DNA from: Bradyrhizobium sp. SK17
GTDB lineage: Bacteria > Pseudomonadota > Alphaproteobacteria > Rhizobiales > Xanthobacteraceae
Direction: 5' to 3'
Assembly (NCBI RefSeq): GCF_002831585.1
Contig: NZ_CP025113.1
Coordinates: forward strand, 6,525,001-6,589,000
DNA length: 64,000 bases
Every line of letters begins with the position of its first letter. Position 1 is the first letter of the stretch. Made by a program: the position numbers and the translations under genes. Below the pieces are notes generated by a model. It saw only the letters and a list, made by a program, of their open reading frames with translations. It was not told where the DNA came from and searched no databases. This document shows, one piece after another, positions 9,006-17,845 of the stretch.

Positions 9006-9467
9006 ATGGCGAAGGCAAAAAAGCTGTTCACCATCGGCTACGAGCAGACGCCGTCGAACGCGGTGCTCGACGAGCTTCAGCACGCCGGCGTCAAGCTATT
9101 GGTCGACGTCCGCGCGGTTGCCTCCTCCCGCCGTCCCGGCTTCTCCAAGACCCAGCTCGCCGCCGGCCTCGACGAGCGCGGCATCGGCTATGTCCACCTC
9201 CGCGGCCTCGGCACGCCGAAGAGCGGTCGGGAAGCAGCGCGCAGCGGGCAGTACGCGCTGCTGCACAAGATCTACTCGGCGCATCTCAAGACCGTGCAGG
9301 CCAGGGAGGAGCTCGACGAGCTGTCGGCGCTGGTGAAGAAGTCCGGCCCTGTCTGCATCCTGTGCTACGAGCGCGACCACGAACATTGCCATCGCCGCTG
9401 GATCGCCGAGATCATCGAGGACCGCGACGACGTCAGGATCGAGAATCTGGCTGCGCCACAGCTCTAG
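9006..9467 (+). CDS. DUF488 family protein
   Basis: 153 residues beginning at ATG 9006, ten bases after the DUF72 gene. The family pattern is visible: FTIGYEQTPSNAVLDEL, LLVDVRAVASSRRPGFSK, YVHLRGLGTPK and the C-terminal CILCYERDHEHCHRRWIAE, a Cys/His-rich segment that could bind metal or act in redox chemistry. Biochemical role unknown. The 3' end overlaps the convergent PhzF gene by four bases. Confidence 0.88.
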   Translation: MAKAKKLFTIGYEQTPSNAVLDELQHAGVKLLVDVRAVASSRRPGFSKTQLAAGLDERGIGYVHLRGLGTPKSGREAARSGQYALLHKIYSAHLKTVQAREELDELSALVKKSGPVCILCYERDHEHCHRRWIAEIIEDRDDVRIENLAAPQL

Positions 9468-10381
9468 CCCGCCTCACCCGACAGGTTCAGCGTTCCTTCC
9501 ATCATCTTCACGCAGCCGCCGCCGACATGCACCGACGTGATCGCGCCGCCCTGCTTGCGTACCCGCGTCAGCAGCAGGCTCGGCCGGCCCATATCGACGC
9601 CTTGCCCGATCCGCAGCCGCAATTCGCCGTCACGCGTGGCGTCGATATCGGCGAGCAGCGCCGCGCAGGCGGCGGTCGCGCTGCCGGTGGCAGGATCCTC
9701 GGACAGCCCGCTGGCGCCCGGATGGAACATGCGCGCCTGGAGATCGAGCGGCTGCTCGTCCGCCGGCACGTCGCGGGTGTAGAAATAGACGACGTCGCGG
9801 CCGATTTGCGCCAATGCCCTGGCGAACGCAGCCGCATCGGGCCGGGCGCGCTTCAGCGCCTCGCGCGAGGCGATCTCCACCACCAGGAACGGGAGGCCGA
9901 CCGAGACGACCTGCGGCGCATGCCGGTCGGTCTTCACGTCGTCGGCCGACAGCGACAGGCACGCCGCCGCATCCGCCGCACTCACGACATTGGTCCGCTG
10001 CAAGGCCTGCGGCGCGGTCAGCTCGGCGCCGACCACCGTGCCGCGGTCGGACAGGATCGCGACCGGCACGAGGCCGGCCTTCTCCTCGAATTTCAGCTGC
10101 TCCGGCGGCTTCGCCGCCTGGCTCGCCAGCACGAAGGCGGTGCCGACATTGGGATGGCCGGCGAACGGGATTTCGGAACGCACCGTGAAGATGCGAACCT
10201 GGGCATCGTTGGCCGCATCCTGCGGCGGCAGCACGAAGGTCGTCTCCGAATAATTGAACTCGGTCGCGATCGCCTGCATCTGCGCCGTCGACAGCCCCCG
10301 GGCGTCGAGCACCACGCCGAGCGGGTTGCCGCCGAAAGCGCGGTCGGTGAAAACGTCGACGGTGATATAGCGCCGCTGCAT
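9464..10381 (-). CDS. PhzF-family isomerase-like protein
   Basis: 305 residues, full length for the PhzF/diaminopimelate-epimerase-like fold. Signature segments are DVFTDRAFGGNPLGVV, FNYSETTFVLPP with the catalytic-type glutamate, PFAGHPNVGTAFVLA and DPATGSATAACAALL. The phenazine enzyme PhzF isomerises dihydro-3-hydroxyanthranilate, but no phenazine genes are present here, so this is a family member of unknown substrate. It is a single gene, convergent with the DUF488 gene. Confidence 0.88.
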   Translation of the reverse strand: MQRRYITVDVFTDRAFGGNPLGVVLDARGLSTAQMQAIATEFNYSETTFVLPPQDAANDAQVRIFTVRSEIPFAGHPNVGTAFVLASQAAKPPEQLKFEEKAGLVPVAILSDRGTVVGAELTAPQALQRTNVVSAADAAACLSLSADDVKTDRHAPQVVSVGLPFLVVEIASREALKRARPDAAAFARALAQIGRDVVYFYTRDVPADEQPLDLQARMFHPGASGLSEDPATGSATAACAALLADIDATRDGELRLRIGQGVDMGRPSLLLTRVRKQGGAITSVHVGGGCVKMMEGTLNLSGEAG

Positions 10382-10486
10382 CTTGCGTGTCCTCGTGCTC
10401 CGGTCATTGGCGACCGATCGCCGTCATCGTAACACAGCCGCAACGACGCCCATCAGAGCACTCGGTACAATCACGCGCGTTGTTGG

Positions 10487-10538
10487 AGCATGATCTCTTC
10501 TCGGAAAACCGCTTCGCACTTTTCCGCATCATGCCTCA
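10487..10538. repeat. Intergenic palindrome, GAGCATGATC type
   Basis: Between two leftward genes, a roughly 50-base imperfect palindrome starts with GAGCATGATC, has internal arms GGAAAA and TTTTCC, and ends ATCATGCCTC. It abuts the stop codon of the amidohydrolase gene, so it could act as a 3' stem-loop. A related palindrome lies at 61197-61240. Confidence 0.7.
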
Positions 10539-11438
10539 GAACCGAAACAATGCACGCGGCGATGCGAGCACGCGCGCCCGCTCATCGGCATCGGTCACGA
10601 GCTCGTCGAGGAATTTGCGGTTCTTGGCGTAATTTTGCGTCGCCTCGAACTGCGTGTGCGGCCAGTCGCTGCCCCACAGCAGATGATCGACGCCGAAGGC
10701 CGTACGCAGCAGCGGATAGGCCTGCTTGGCGAATGCCTCACCATTGGGTCCATTGCGATATGGCGCCGAAATCTTGACCCAGACCTTTCGCGACGCGCCG
10801 AGCTTGAGCACCGCCTGGAATCCGGGATCATCGATTCCGAGCTTCGGATCAGGCAACGTATAGTGATCGAGCACGACGTTGACGCCGAGATCGAGCAGCC
10901 TTGGCGCGAGCATCGCAAGATCAGCGGCCTTGCGCTGGATCTCGACCTGCCACCCCATCGCCTTGACCTCGGCGAGCAGCGCCTTCCACTCCGGCAAGGC
11001 CAGGTCAGGCAATGTCTGGCCAACCAGGTTGAGGCGAATGCCGACCACGCCGGCGCGGTCGAGCGCGCGAAGCTCATCCGCGGCGACGGCGGGATCGACC
11101 ACGGCGATGCCGCGCAGCCTTCCATTGGTCGCCTTCAGGCATTCGACCAGATAGGAATTGTCGGTGCCGAGAAAACTCGGCTGCACCAGCACGCCATTGG
11201 TCATGCCGTTCTGGTCGAGCTGTTGCAGATAGAGCGCGAGCGGCGCGTCGTAGTCGGGCGCATAGCGCCGGCCCGCCGCGAGCTTCAGCCCGCGATGGAA
11301 GACGTGGGAATGGGTGTCGATCGAAAGTTTCGGCACCTCAGCCCTCACCTTGCTCACGATGCCGCCGGCCGACAGCGCGGCAATCCCCGCAGCAAACTGG
11401 CGCCGCGTCAACCCATGTTCGTAAGATGTCATGATCAT
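10536..11438 (-). CDS. Amidohydrolase-family (PDC lactonase-like) TIM-barrel hydrolase with Tat-type leader
   Basis: 300 residues. The N-terminus LTRRQFAAGIAALSAGGI is a twin-arginine-type signal, so the enzyme probably acts in the periplasm. The mature protein has amidohydrolase-2 features: IDTHSHVFHRG with a metal-type H-x-H, VLDHYTLPDP, and WGSDWPHTQFE with the catalytic-type Asp. This group includes 2-pyrone-4,6-dicarboxylate lactonase and other small cyclic-acid hydrolases. It begins nine bases after the MFS transporter gene and completes a GntR-MFS-hydrolase operon. The ATG at 11435 may be the true start. Confidence 0.85.
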   Translation of the reverse strand: MIMTSYEHGLTRRQFAAGIAALSAGGIVSKVRAEVPKLSIDTHSHVFHRGLKLAAGRRYAPDYDAPLALYLQQLDQNGMTNGVLVQPSFLGTDNSYLVECLKATNGRLRGIAVVDPAVAADELRALDRAGVVGIRLNLVGQTLPDLALPEWKALLAEVKAMGWQVEIQRKAADLAMLAPRLLDLGVNVVLDHYTLPDPKLGIDDPGFQAVLKLGASRKVWVKISAPYRNGPNGEAFAKQAYPLLRTAFGVDHLLWGSDWPHTQFEATQNYAKNRKFLDELVTDADERARVLASPRALFRF

Positions 11439-11447
11439 TCCCCATTT

Positions 11448-12692
11448 TCACGCGCGCGTTGCGGCGGCTTGCTCGAAGACCTTGCCGCGGGTCTCCGGCA
11501 GCATCAGCACGGCGATCAGCACCAGCGAATAAGCGAACGCCGCGTCGATCCCGATCGCGGCACCAAGGCCGATGTGATCGCTGAGATAGCCGACCAGGAA
11601 CGGGAACGCGGCGGAGACGATGCGGCCGAAATTGTAGCAGAAGCCGACGCCGGTGCCGCGCACGCCGGCCGGGTACAATTCGCTGAACAGCGCCGCCATG
11701 CTGGCAGGAATGCCCGCGGAGAAGAAGCCCAGGGGGAAGCCGAGCACCAGCATCTGCGAATTGGACAGCGGCGCGAAGATATAGACCAGCACCGTCACGA
11801 CGCAGGCGGCGGCGAACAGCGTCACGTTGGCGCGCCGCCCGATCCGGTCGCTGATGATCCCGGAGACCACGCAGCCGCAGAAGAAGGCGACGATGATCAC
11901 GGCGAGATAGGCGCTGGAGCCAAGCACCGAGAGATGCCGCTCCTCGCGCAGGAAGGTCGGCAGGAACGTCGTCAGCGCCGCATAGCCGCCATGGGCGCCG
12001 ATGCCGAACAGGCCACCGATCAAGGTCGAACGCAGCACGTCGCGATGAAAGATTCCAGCGAGCGTGGCGAAGAACGGCGGTTCGGCCGCGCGCGACACCG
12101 CACGCGGCGGCTCCTTCAGCCCGCGGCGGATGAACAGGATCAGCAGAGCCGGGATCAGGCCGACCGCGAACAGGATGCGCCAGGCGATATCGGCCGGCGC
12201 ATAGGTAAACACCAGGGCCGAGAGCAACACGGCGGCGCCCCAGCCGACCGCCCAGGCGCTCTGCACGGCGCCGAGCGCCTTGCCGCGATGCTCGGGACGA
12301 ATGATCTCCGCCATCAGCACCGCGCCGCAGGCCCATTCGGCGCCGAAGCCGATGCCCTGAATGGCCTTCAGGACCACGAGCTGGGTGTAGTTCATCGCGA
12401 AAGCACAGGCGAAGGTCGCAAGCGCAAAGGTCGCGACCGTGATCTGCAACGCCTTCACCCGCCCGAAGCGGTCGCCGAGCGCACCGCCGAGCCAGCCGCC
12501 GAACGCGCCGAAGAACAGCGTCACCGAGCCGAGCAGGCCGGCATCGGCCTTGCTGATCCCGAATGCGGTGATCAGCGCCGGGATCGCCAGGCTGAACATC
12601 TGGACGTCGAGCGCGTCCAACCCCCAGCCGCCGAAACTTGCCCAGAAGGTACGCCGCTCGAGCGGCGAGCATTCGCTGTACCAGTTTGCCAT
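11448..12692 (-). CDS. MFS transporter, aromatic acid:H+ symporter-like
   Basis: Start at ATG 12692 (MANWYSECSPLERRTF), with GGGAGG six bases upstream; 414 residues with twelve predicted membrane segments. GGWGLDALDVQMFSLAIPAL in helix 1 carries the acidic pair typical of the AAHS group, and the loop GGALGDRFGRVKAL is the MFS motif between helices 2 and 3. The likely role is proton-coupled uptake of a carboxylic or aromatic acid that the downstream hydrolase then processes. It lies 53 bases downstream of the GntR gene. Confidence 0.87.
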   Translation of the reverse strand: MANWYSECSPLERRTFWASFGGWGLDALDVQMFSLAIPALITAFGISKADAGLLGSVTLFFGAFGGWLGGALGDRFGRVKALQITVATFALATFACAFAMNYTQLVVLKAIQGIGFGAEWACGAVLMAEIIRPEHRGKALGAVQSAWAVGWGAAVLLSALVFTYAPADIAWRILFAVGLIPALLILFIRRGLKEPPRAVSRAAEPPFFATLAGIFHRDVLRSTLIGGLFGIGAHGGYAALTTFLPTFLREERHLSVLGSSAYLAVIIVAFFCGCVVSGIISDRIGRRANVTLFAAACVVTVLVYIFAPLSNSQMLVLGFPLGFFSAGIPASMAALFSELYPAGVRGTGVGFCYNFGRIVSAAFPFLVGYLSDHIGLGAAIGIDAAFAYSLVLIAVLMLPETRGKVFEQAAATRA

Positions 12693-12745
12693 GTATCCTC
12701 CCGTGAATTGTTGTGTTGTTGTGTCGTTGTGCTTGGTTGCCGCGC

Positions 12746-13474
12746 TCACCTGATCTCGGCGTGGTAGCGGAAGCGATCCGCGGGCCCACGCGAGCGGCGC
12801 CATTCGATCGGCCGTCGCTCCAGATCGAAGGCCAGGCGCTCGATCACGATCAGCGGCGCGTTGGCCTCGAGCCGCAGCAGCCGCGATTGCATCTCGTTCG
12901 CGATCTCGACGGTGAGGATTTCATCGGCCGAGACCACGACCTGGCCGCAGCGGTCCTCGTAGAGCGGATAGAGCAGATCGCCGAACTCGGCGGTCTCGAG
13001 CGCAAGGATCGCCTCGAAGCGCGATCGTTGCAGCCAGATCTCCTCGGCGAGCAATGGCACGTCGTCGATCAGCCGCAGGCGCGACAGGCTGATCACAGGC
13101 TCGCCGACCGTGATGCGCAACGCCGAGGCCACCGCCGAGTTCGCCGGCATCGCCTTGCGCCGCAGGATCCGGCTCTGCGGAACGCGGCGCTCGCCGCGCT
13201 CGGACTGGAAGCGGAAGAAGCGGAACAGCGAGGAATTGAAGCGGGCCCGGCGCACGTAGGTGCCGCGGCCCTGCTGGCGCTCCAGTACGCCGTCGCTGAC
13301 CAGCTGATCGATCGCTTTTCGCACGGTGCCGATGGCGACGCCGTAATGCGCGCCGAGCTCGGTCTCCGACGGGATCAGATCGCCCGGACGCCACTCGTTG
13401 CGATTGATCCGCGCCGCGAGGTCGTCGCGGAGACGCTGGTAGCGCGGCAGGCGGTCGTCGAGATCTGCACTCAT
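12746..13474 (-). CDS. GntR family regulator (HutC subfamily, UTRA domain)
   Basis: 242 residues from ATG 13474 (MSADLDDRLPRYQRL). The N-terminal winged helix (ARINRNEWRPGDLIPSETEL, IGTVRKAIDQLVSDGVLERQ, GRGTYV) is followed by a UTRA effector domain (SRLRLIDDVPLLAEEIWL, AFDLERRPIEWR). I chose this start rather than ATG 13501 because the promoter elements described separately place 13501 upstream of the transcription start. The regulator is first in an operon with the MFS transporter and amidohydrolase, so it probably represses its own operon until an acid ligand binds the UTRA domain. Confidence 0.88.
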   Translation of the reverse strand: MSADLDDRLPRYQRLRDDLAARINRNEWRPGDLIPSETELGAHYGVAIGTVRKAIDQLVSDGVLERQQGRGTYVRRARFNSSLFRFFRFQSERGERRVPQSRILRRKAMPANSAVASALRITVGEPVISLSRLRLIDDVPLLAEEIWLQRSRFEAILALETAEFGDLLYPLYEDRCGQVVVSADEILTVEIANEMQSRLLRLEANAPLIVIERLAFDLERRPIEWRRSRGPADRFRYHAEIR

Positions 13475-13509
13475 ATAGTCATCTATATGAGTATATGACA
13501 TGACGTCAA
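13470..13509 (-). promoter_or_regulatory. GntR promoter with overlapping palindromic operator, leaderless arrangement
   Basis: On the minus strand, TTGACG (13504-13509) and TATAGA (13482-13487) are spaced by 16 bases, a good sigma-70-type promoter. Seven bases after the -10 comes ATG 13474, so transcription would begin at or next to the start codon. A perfect 9-base inverted repeat, CTCATATAG and CTATATGAG with a TCAT spacer (13470-13491), covers the -10 box and the start codon. It is the obvious GntR autoregulatory operator. Confidence 0.7.
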
Positions 13510-13544
13510 CAGACTACCATGACACCTCCGATCCACGGATACCC

Positions 13545-14861
13545 CTACCCCAGTTGCCAGACCGGCACCGGGTGCTCGTAACCCCGCACCGGGATCTCGC
13601 CGCGCGGGACCGCGTCCGTGCACTCCTCGCCGAGCGCATCTCGCACGGCGGCGGAGATCAGGAATTGCGTGCCGAGGTCCTTGTTGAGCGCCTCGAGCCG
13701 GGCGGCGAAGTTCACGGTGTCGCCGATCACCGTGTACTCCTTGCGCCGCGGCGAGCCGATATTGCCGGCGACGACCTCACCGACATGGATGCCGATCCCG
13801 ATCCGCAGCGGCCAGCTCGACGACGCGTTGGAACGCTCATTGGCCGCCAGCATCTCGCGCGCAGCGGCAACCGCCTGATGCGCGGCGTCACCGGTCTCGA
13901 ACGGCGCGCCGAACAGCGCGAGGAAACCGTCGCCCAGGAACTTGTTCACGATGCCGCCGTGGCGGTCGAGGATCTCGACGAGCACCGCAAAGGCGCCGTC
14001 GAGCCGGTCCACCACCTCCTGCGGCGAGCGCGCGCGCGCACCGGCGGTGAAGCTACGGAAGTCGACGAACATCACCGCGACGCGGCGGAGGTCGCTCCCG
14101 GTGCTGGCGCCCTCCGCCATCAGGCGTTCGACCACCTGCGGCGAGACGTGCTGGCCGAACAGATTGGTGATGCGATCACGCGCGGTCGCGGCCGCGATGC
14201 TGGCCCCGAATTGCCGCCGCAACTGCATGCCGACCGCGCCGGCCAGCACGCCGCAGATCAGGATGATCGAGCTGCGCGCGGCGTGATAATAGATGCCGGG
14301 GCCGGTCTCAACGCCGCCGGACGCATGGAAGTACACCGCCATGTAGAACAGCTCCGCCGCCGCCACGAAGCCGGTGAAGGTCGAGAGCCAGAAGTCGAGC
14401 CGCAGGGTCGAGAGGATGATGAAGAGGAAGTAGGTCAGCGGCGCCACGAAACCGAGCGCCTCCTGGCGGCCCATGCTGTCGATATGCAACGCCAGCACCA
14501 CGGTCGGCAATGAGGTTTCGACCAGCACGCCGATATAGCGCCGGATCACCGGCAGGTCGCGGCCCTTGCGCATGTGCCAGCTGATCGCCGCGTGCACCCA
14601 CAGCTCGAACACGATGAGCGGCACGATGACGTAGAACACATAGATCGGGCTGAGGTTGCCGTGCCAGACCCGGCTGACCGCCTCGGGGGCGAAGAAGTAC
14701 ACCAGCAGGCTGATCGCGCCGAGCACGATCGTGGTGCCGATCAGCACCTTGATGCGGAGCAGCTCGGTGGTCATCACCTCGCGCATCAGCGCGTGGTGGA
14801 AATCGGCGGAGACGGTGGTGTCCGGCGTCGCGCTGTCTTTGGTGCCCCAGAATCCAGCCAT
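13545..14861 (-). CDS. Class III adenylate/guanylate cyclase with membrane N-terminus
   Basis: Start at ATG 14861 (MAGFWGTKDS); 438 residues. The first 240 hold about six hydrophobic helices (LIGTTIVLGAISLLVYFFA, PIYVFYVIVPLIVFELWV and others), and the rest is a class III cyclase domain. VAVMFVDFRSFT gives the first metal Asp, FLGDGFLALFG the second, and RIGIGIHVGEVVAGNIGSP, RKEYTVIGDTVNFAARLE the substrate loop and transition-state residues. It probably makes cAMP at the cytoplasmic membrane face. The gene is flanked by a palindromic repeat upstream and is probably monocistronic. Confidence 0.9.
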   Translation of the reverse strand: MAGFWGTKDSATPDTTVSADFHHALMREVMTTELLRIKVLIGTTIVLGAISLLVYFFAPEAVSRVWHGNLSPIYVFYVIVPLIVFELWVHAAISWHMRKGRDLPVIRRYIGVLVETSLPTVVLALHIDSMGRQEALGFVAPLTYFLFIILSTLRLDFWLSTFTGFVAAAELFYMAVYFHASGGVETGPGIYYHAARSSIILICGVLAGAVGMQLRRQFGASIAAATARDRITNLFGQHVSPQVVERLMAEGASTGSDLRRVAVMFVDFRSFTAGARARSPQEVVDRLDGAFAVLVEILDRHGGIVNKFLGDGFLALFGAPFETGDAAHQAVAAAREMLAANERSNASSSWPLRIGIGIHVGEVVAGNIGSPRRKEYTVIGDTVNFAARLEALNKDLGTQFLISAAVRDALGEECTDAVPRGEIPVRGYEHPVPVWQLG

Positions 14862-14871
14862 TTCCCCTCGC

Positions 14872-14908
14872 CCGTCATTCCGGGGCGCGAGGCGAACCCG
14901 GAATGACA
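14872..14908. repeat. Short intergenic palindrome, CGTCATTCCGGGGCGCG type
   Basis: CGTCATTCCGGGG pairs with CCCGGAATGAC across a short loop between the cyclase gene start and the ABC permease stop. A longer two-part member of the same family lies at 25732-25838. Confidence 0.75.
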
Positions 14909-14933
14909 ATCAACAATTGGGACCATTCTAGCC

Positions 14934-16097
14934 TCAATCGAGCGTGCGGCGGAAGCGCGTCACGGCGACGGTCATGGCGAACAGCATCAGGGCGGCGAGC
15001 GCGATGGTGTCGTATTGCAGGTTCTGCATCGCCGCGCCCTTCAGCATGATGGCGCGGACGATGCGGACGAAATGGGTCAGGGGCAGCGCCTCGCCGATAT
15101 ATTGCGCCCAGACCGGCATGCCCGCGAACGGAAACATGAAGCCGGACAGCAGGATGCTCGGCAGGAAGAACATCATCGAGAGCTGCATCGCCTGCAACTG
15201 GTTCTGCACGATGGTGGAGAACGTGTAGCCGATCGACAGGTTGGTGGTGATGAACAACGTGGTGAGCAGCGCCAGCAGCGCGAAGCTGCCGAGCACCGGC
15301 ACGCCGAACACGAACACGCCGATGCCGATGATCAGTGCGGCCTGGATGAAGCCGACCAGCACATAGGGGATGATCTTGCCGAACATCACCTCGACCGGCT
15401 TGATCGGCATCGACAGCAGGCTCTCCATGGTGCCGCGCTCGATCTCGCGCGTCACCGACAGCGCAGTGAAGATCAGCATGGTCATGGTCAGGATGGTGCC
15501 GACCAGGCCGGGCACGATGTTGAGGCGGGATTCCGCCGCCGGATTGTAGCGCGCATGCGCGCGGATCTCGAACGGCATGTCAGGGGGATCGCCGATATGC
15601 AGGTCGTGCGCCAAGGCCGATTGCACCAGCGGCCCGAGCGCACCGAGCGCCGAGCCGGCCGCCACCGGATCGGTGGCGTCGGCCGCGACCAGCAGCGCCG
15701 GCTTGTCGCCGCGCCGCACCGCGCGCTCGAAGCCGCGCGGGATCTCGACGCCGAACAGCACCTTGCCGGATTGCAGCAATTCGTCGAACTCCTCGACGGT
15801 GTGAACTTCGCGGGTGAAATGGAAATAGGCGGTGTTCTCCATCGCCTTCAGGATCGAACGCCCGAGATCGGTGTCCTCCTGGGTCAGCACCGCGGTCGGC
15901 AGATTGCGCGGCGTGGTGTTGATGGCGTAGCCGAACAGCGTGAGCTGCAACACCGGCAGCATGATGATCATGGCGAACGAGACGCGGTCGCGGCGAAGCT
16001 GGATGAACTCCTTGACCAGCATCGCATAGCTGCGCCGCCAGAAGCCGAACCGCGGCTCCCCGGTCTCGCCATTCCGGATCGTATCCGTCGCACTCAT
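14934..16097 (-). CDS. ABC-2 type transporter permease (drug/lipid exporter)
   Basis: 387 residues from ATG 16097. One N-terminal membrane segment (FAMIIMLPVLQLTLFGYAI) is followed by a large periplasmic region (residues about 60-190). Five C-terminal membrane segments follow, including TILTMTMLIFTALSVTREIE before the amphipathic ERGTMESLLSMPIKPVEVM motif of ABC-2 exporters of the YhhJ/YbhR type. It exports a hydrophobic compound together with the ATPase and the HlyD-type lipoprotein encoded just upstream. It is the last gene of the TetR-HlyD-ATPase-permease operon. Confidence 0.9.
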   Translation of the reverse strand: MSATDTIRNGETGEPRFGFWRRSYAMLVKEFIQLRRDRVSFAMIIMLPVLQLTLFGYAINTTPRNLPTAVLTQEDTDLGRSILKAMENTAYFHFTREVHTVEEFDELLQSGKVLFGVEIPRGFERAVRRGDKPALLVAADATDPVAAGSALGALGPLVQSALAHDLHIGDPPDMPFEIRAHARYNPAAESRLNIVPGLVGTILTMTMLIFTALSVTREIERGTMESLLSMPIKPVEVMFGKIIPYVLVGFIQAALIIGIGVFVFGVPVLGSFALLALLTTLFITTNLSIGYTFSTIVQNQLQAMQLSMMFFLPSILLSGFMFPFAGMPVWAQYIGEALPLTHFVRIVRAIMLKGAAMQNLQYDTIALAALMLFAMTVAVTRFRRTLD

Positions 16098-16115
16098 GTT
16101 ACTTGTCCTTGGCAC

Positions 16116-17063
16116 TCATCCCTGGAAATTGTCCTTGGAGCGCCCCATCAGGTCGATGAAGACGTCTTCGAGCGACGGTTCGCTCGGCTGCCAGCGCCAT
16201 TTCGAATTGTCGCGATAGGGCGCAATCGCCGCTTCGAGCGCCGCCTTGTCGCGGCCGGAGACGTGCAGGCTGGTGCCGAACGGCGCCACCATATCGACGC
16301 CGGGCTTGCCGGTCAGCTCGCCCATCAGCCCGTTGAAATCCTCGCCCGTCACCGTCCAGGTCGACAGCGCCGAGGCCGCGATCACCTGGTCCACGGTGCC
16401 GTGGGCGAGCAGATGGCCGTAGGCGATGTAGGCGATCTCGTGACAGCGCTCGGCCTCGTCCATGTAGTGGGTCGAGACCAGCACGGTGAGGCCTTCGGCG
16501 GCGAGCGCATGGATCTCGTTCCAGAAATCGCGCCGCGCCTTCGGATCGACGCCGGCGGTCGGCTCGTCGAGCAGCAGCAATTGCGGATTGGGCAGCGTGC
16601 AGGCGCCGAGCGCGAGCCGCTGCTTCCAGCCGCCGGAGAGGTTGGCGGCGAGCTGCTCCTCGCGGCCCTTCAGCCCGATCCGCGCGATCATCTCGGCCGC
16701 GGCGCCGCGCGCGTCCGGCACCCCATAGAGCCGCGCGACGAATTCGAGATTCTCGCGCACCGACAGATCCTGGTAGAGGCTGAAGCGCTGTGTCATGTAG
16801 CCGACCTTGCGCTTGATCTTGTCGGCATCGCGCCGGATGTCGTAGCCGAGGCAGGTGCCCTCGCCGCTGTCCGGCGTCAGCAGGCCGCACAGGATGCGGA
16901 TGGTCGTGGTCTTGCCGCTGCCGTTCGGACCGAGGAAGCCGTAGATCGAACCGCGCTTGACCTGCATCGACAGGTCATGGACCACCTCGCGTCCATTGAA
17001 CGACTTGGTCAGGCCCTTGACGTCGATGGCAATGCCGGGCGCGCTGGTTGGGCCGCCGTTCAT
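16116..17063 (-). CDS. ABC transporter ATP-binding protein (efflux)
   Basis: 315 residues, a single ATPase domain with Walker A GPNGSGKTTTI, signature LSGGWKQRLALG, Walker B LLLLDEPTAGVD and H-loop VSTHYMDEAERC. The C-terminal 80 residues are the extra domain usual for the YbhF/CcmA-like exporters. It overlaps the HlyD gene stop by four bases (ATGA), giving translational coupling. It powers the ABC-2 permease encoded downstream. Confidence 0.93.
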   Translation of the reverse strand: MNGGPTSAPGIAIDVKGLTKSFNGREVVHDLSMQVKRGSIYGFLGPNGSGKTTTIRILCGLLTPDSGEGTCLGYDIRRDADKIKRKVGYMTQRFSLYQDLSVRENLEFVARLYGVPDARGAAAEMIARIGLKGREEQLAANLSGGWKQRLALGACTLPNPQLLLLDEPTAGVDPKARRDFWNEIHALAAEGLTVLVSTHYMDEAERCHEIAYIAYGHLLAHGTVDQVIAASALSTWTVTGEDFNGLMGELTGKPGVDMVAPFGTSLHVSGRDKAALEAAIAPYRDNSKWRWQPSEPSLEDVFIDLMGRSKDNFQG

Positions 17064-17845
17064 CTGCGGTCCGCCACCGGCGTCTTGGGGTTGAAGTAGA
17101 CGCTGATCGGCTGGCCGACTCGCAGGACATCGGGCCGGCTCGGCCGCGCCTGGATCAGATAGACCAGCTTGTTGCGCTCATCGAGGCTGTAGATGACCGG
17201 TGGCGTGTATTCCGCCGTGGTGGCGATGAAATAGATTTTTGCGGTCAGGTCGGCGGCGCAATTGTCGCAAGTCACCCTCACTTCGTCGCCGAGCGCGAGC
17301 TTGGGCAACTCGGTCTCCGGCACGAAGAAGCGCAGCTTCATGTTGCCGGGCGGCATGATCGACAGCACCGGGCGTTGTGCCTGCACCATCTCGCCCTCGC
17401 GGAAATAGATCTGCTGGATCGAACCCGCGATCGGCGCAAAACCCTTGCGGCGGTCGAGCCGGGTCTGCGAGGTGACGACGCGCGCCTCCGCGACGCGCAG
17501 CGCCGAGACCGCGGAATCGAGATTGGCCTGGGTGCCGGCACCGGTGCCGCGCAGCGAGGCCGCGCGGTCGTAGCTCTGCTGCGCGTTGGCGAGCGTGGCG
17601 TTATTCTGGTTGAGATCGGCGCGTTGCAGGTCGTCATCGACCGAATAGAGCAGATCGCCGGGCTTGACCTCGTCGCCCTCGCGTACGTTGAGCTTGATGA
17701 CACGGCCCGATTCATCGGGGCTGACGAAGATCATGTCGGCCTCGACCCAGCCCTGGAAGCCGGGGTCGCGCTTCTCCTTGCACCCGGCGAGCGCCGCCGC
17801 CAGCGCGGCGATCGTGAGCAGCTTCATCATGCGCGACGCGGTCAT
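17060..17845 (-). CDS. HlyD/YbhG-type periplasmic adaptor lipoprotein
   Basis: 261 residues starting at ATG 17845, overlapping the tetR stop by four bases. The N-terminus MTASRMMKLLTIAALAAALA ends in a lipobox-type LAGC, so it is probably a lipoprotein. The barrel-sandwich hybrid halves are seen at VIKLNVREGDEVKPGDLLY and GFAPIAGSIQQIYFREGEMV, with an alpha-hairpin between them and a beta-barrel after. It links the ABC pump to an outer-membrane channel, which is not encoded here. A C-D-N-C pair in VTCDNCAADL is unusual for the family. Confidence 0.88.
   Translation of the reverse strand: MTASRMMKLLTIAALAAALAGCKEKRDPGFQGWVEADMIFVSPDESGRVIKLNVREGDEVKPGDLLYSVDDDLQRADLNQNNATLANAQQSYDRAASLRGTGAGTQANLDSAVSALRVAEARVVTSQTRLDRRKGFAPIAGSIQQIYFREGEMVQAQRPVLSIMPPGNMKLRFFVPETELPKLALGDEVRVTCDNCAADLTAKIYFIATTAEYTPPVIYSLDERNKLVYLIQARPSRPDVLRVGQPISVYFNPKTPVADRR

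Noticed and set aside
10635..12767. 710-residue plus-strand ORF opposite the MFS and amidohydrolase genes
   Set aside because: Shadow of two well-supported genes; composition typical of an antisense frame.
15015..17099. 694-residue plus-strand ORF across the ABC efflux genes
   Set aside because: Antisense to three recognisable genes with overlapping starts and stops; its product is Arg/His/Gln-rich without any fold signature.
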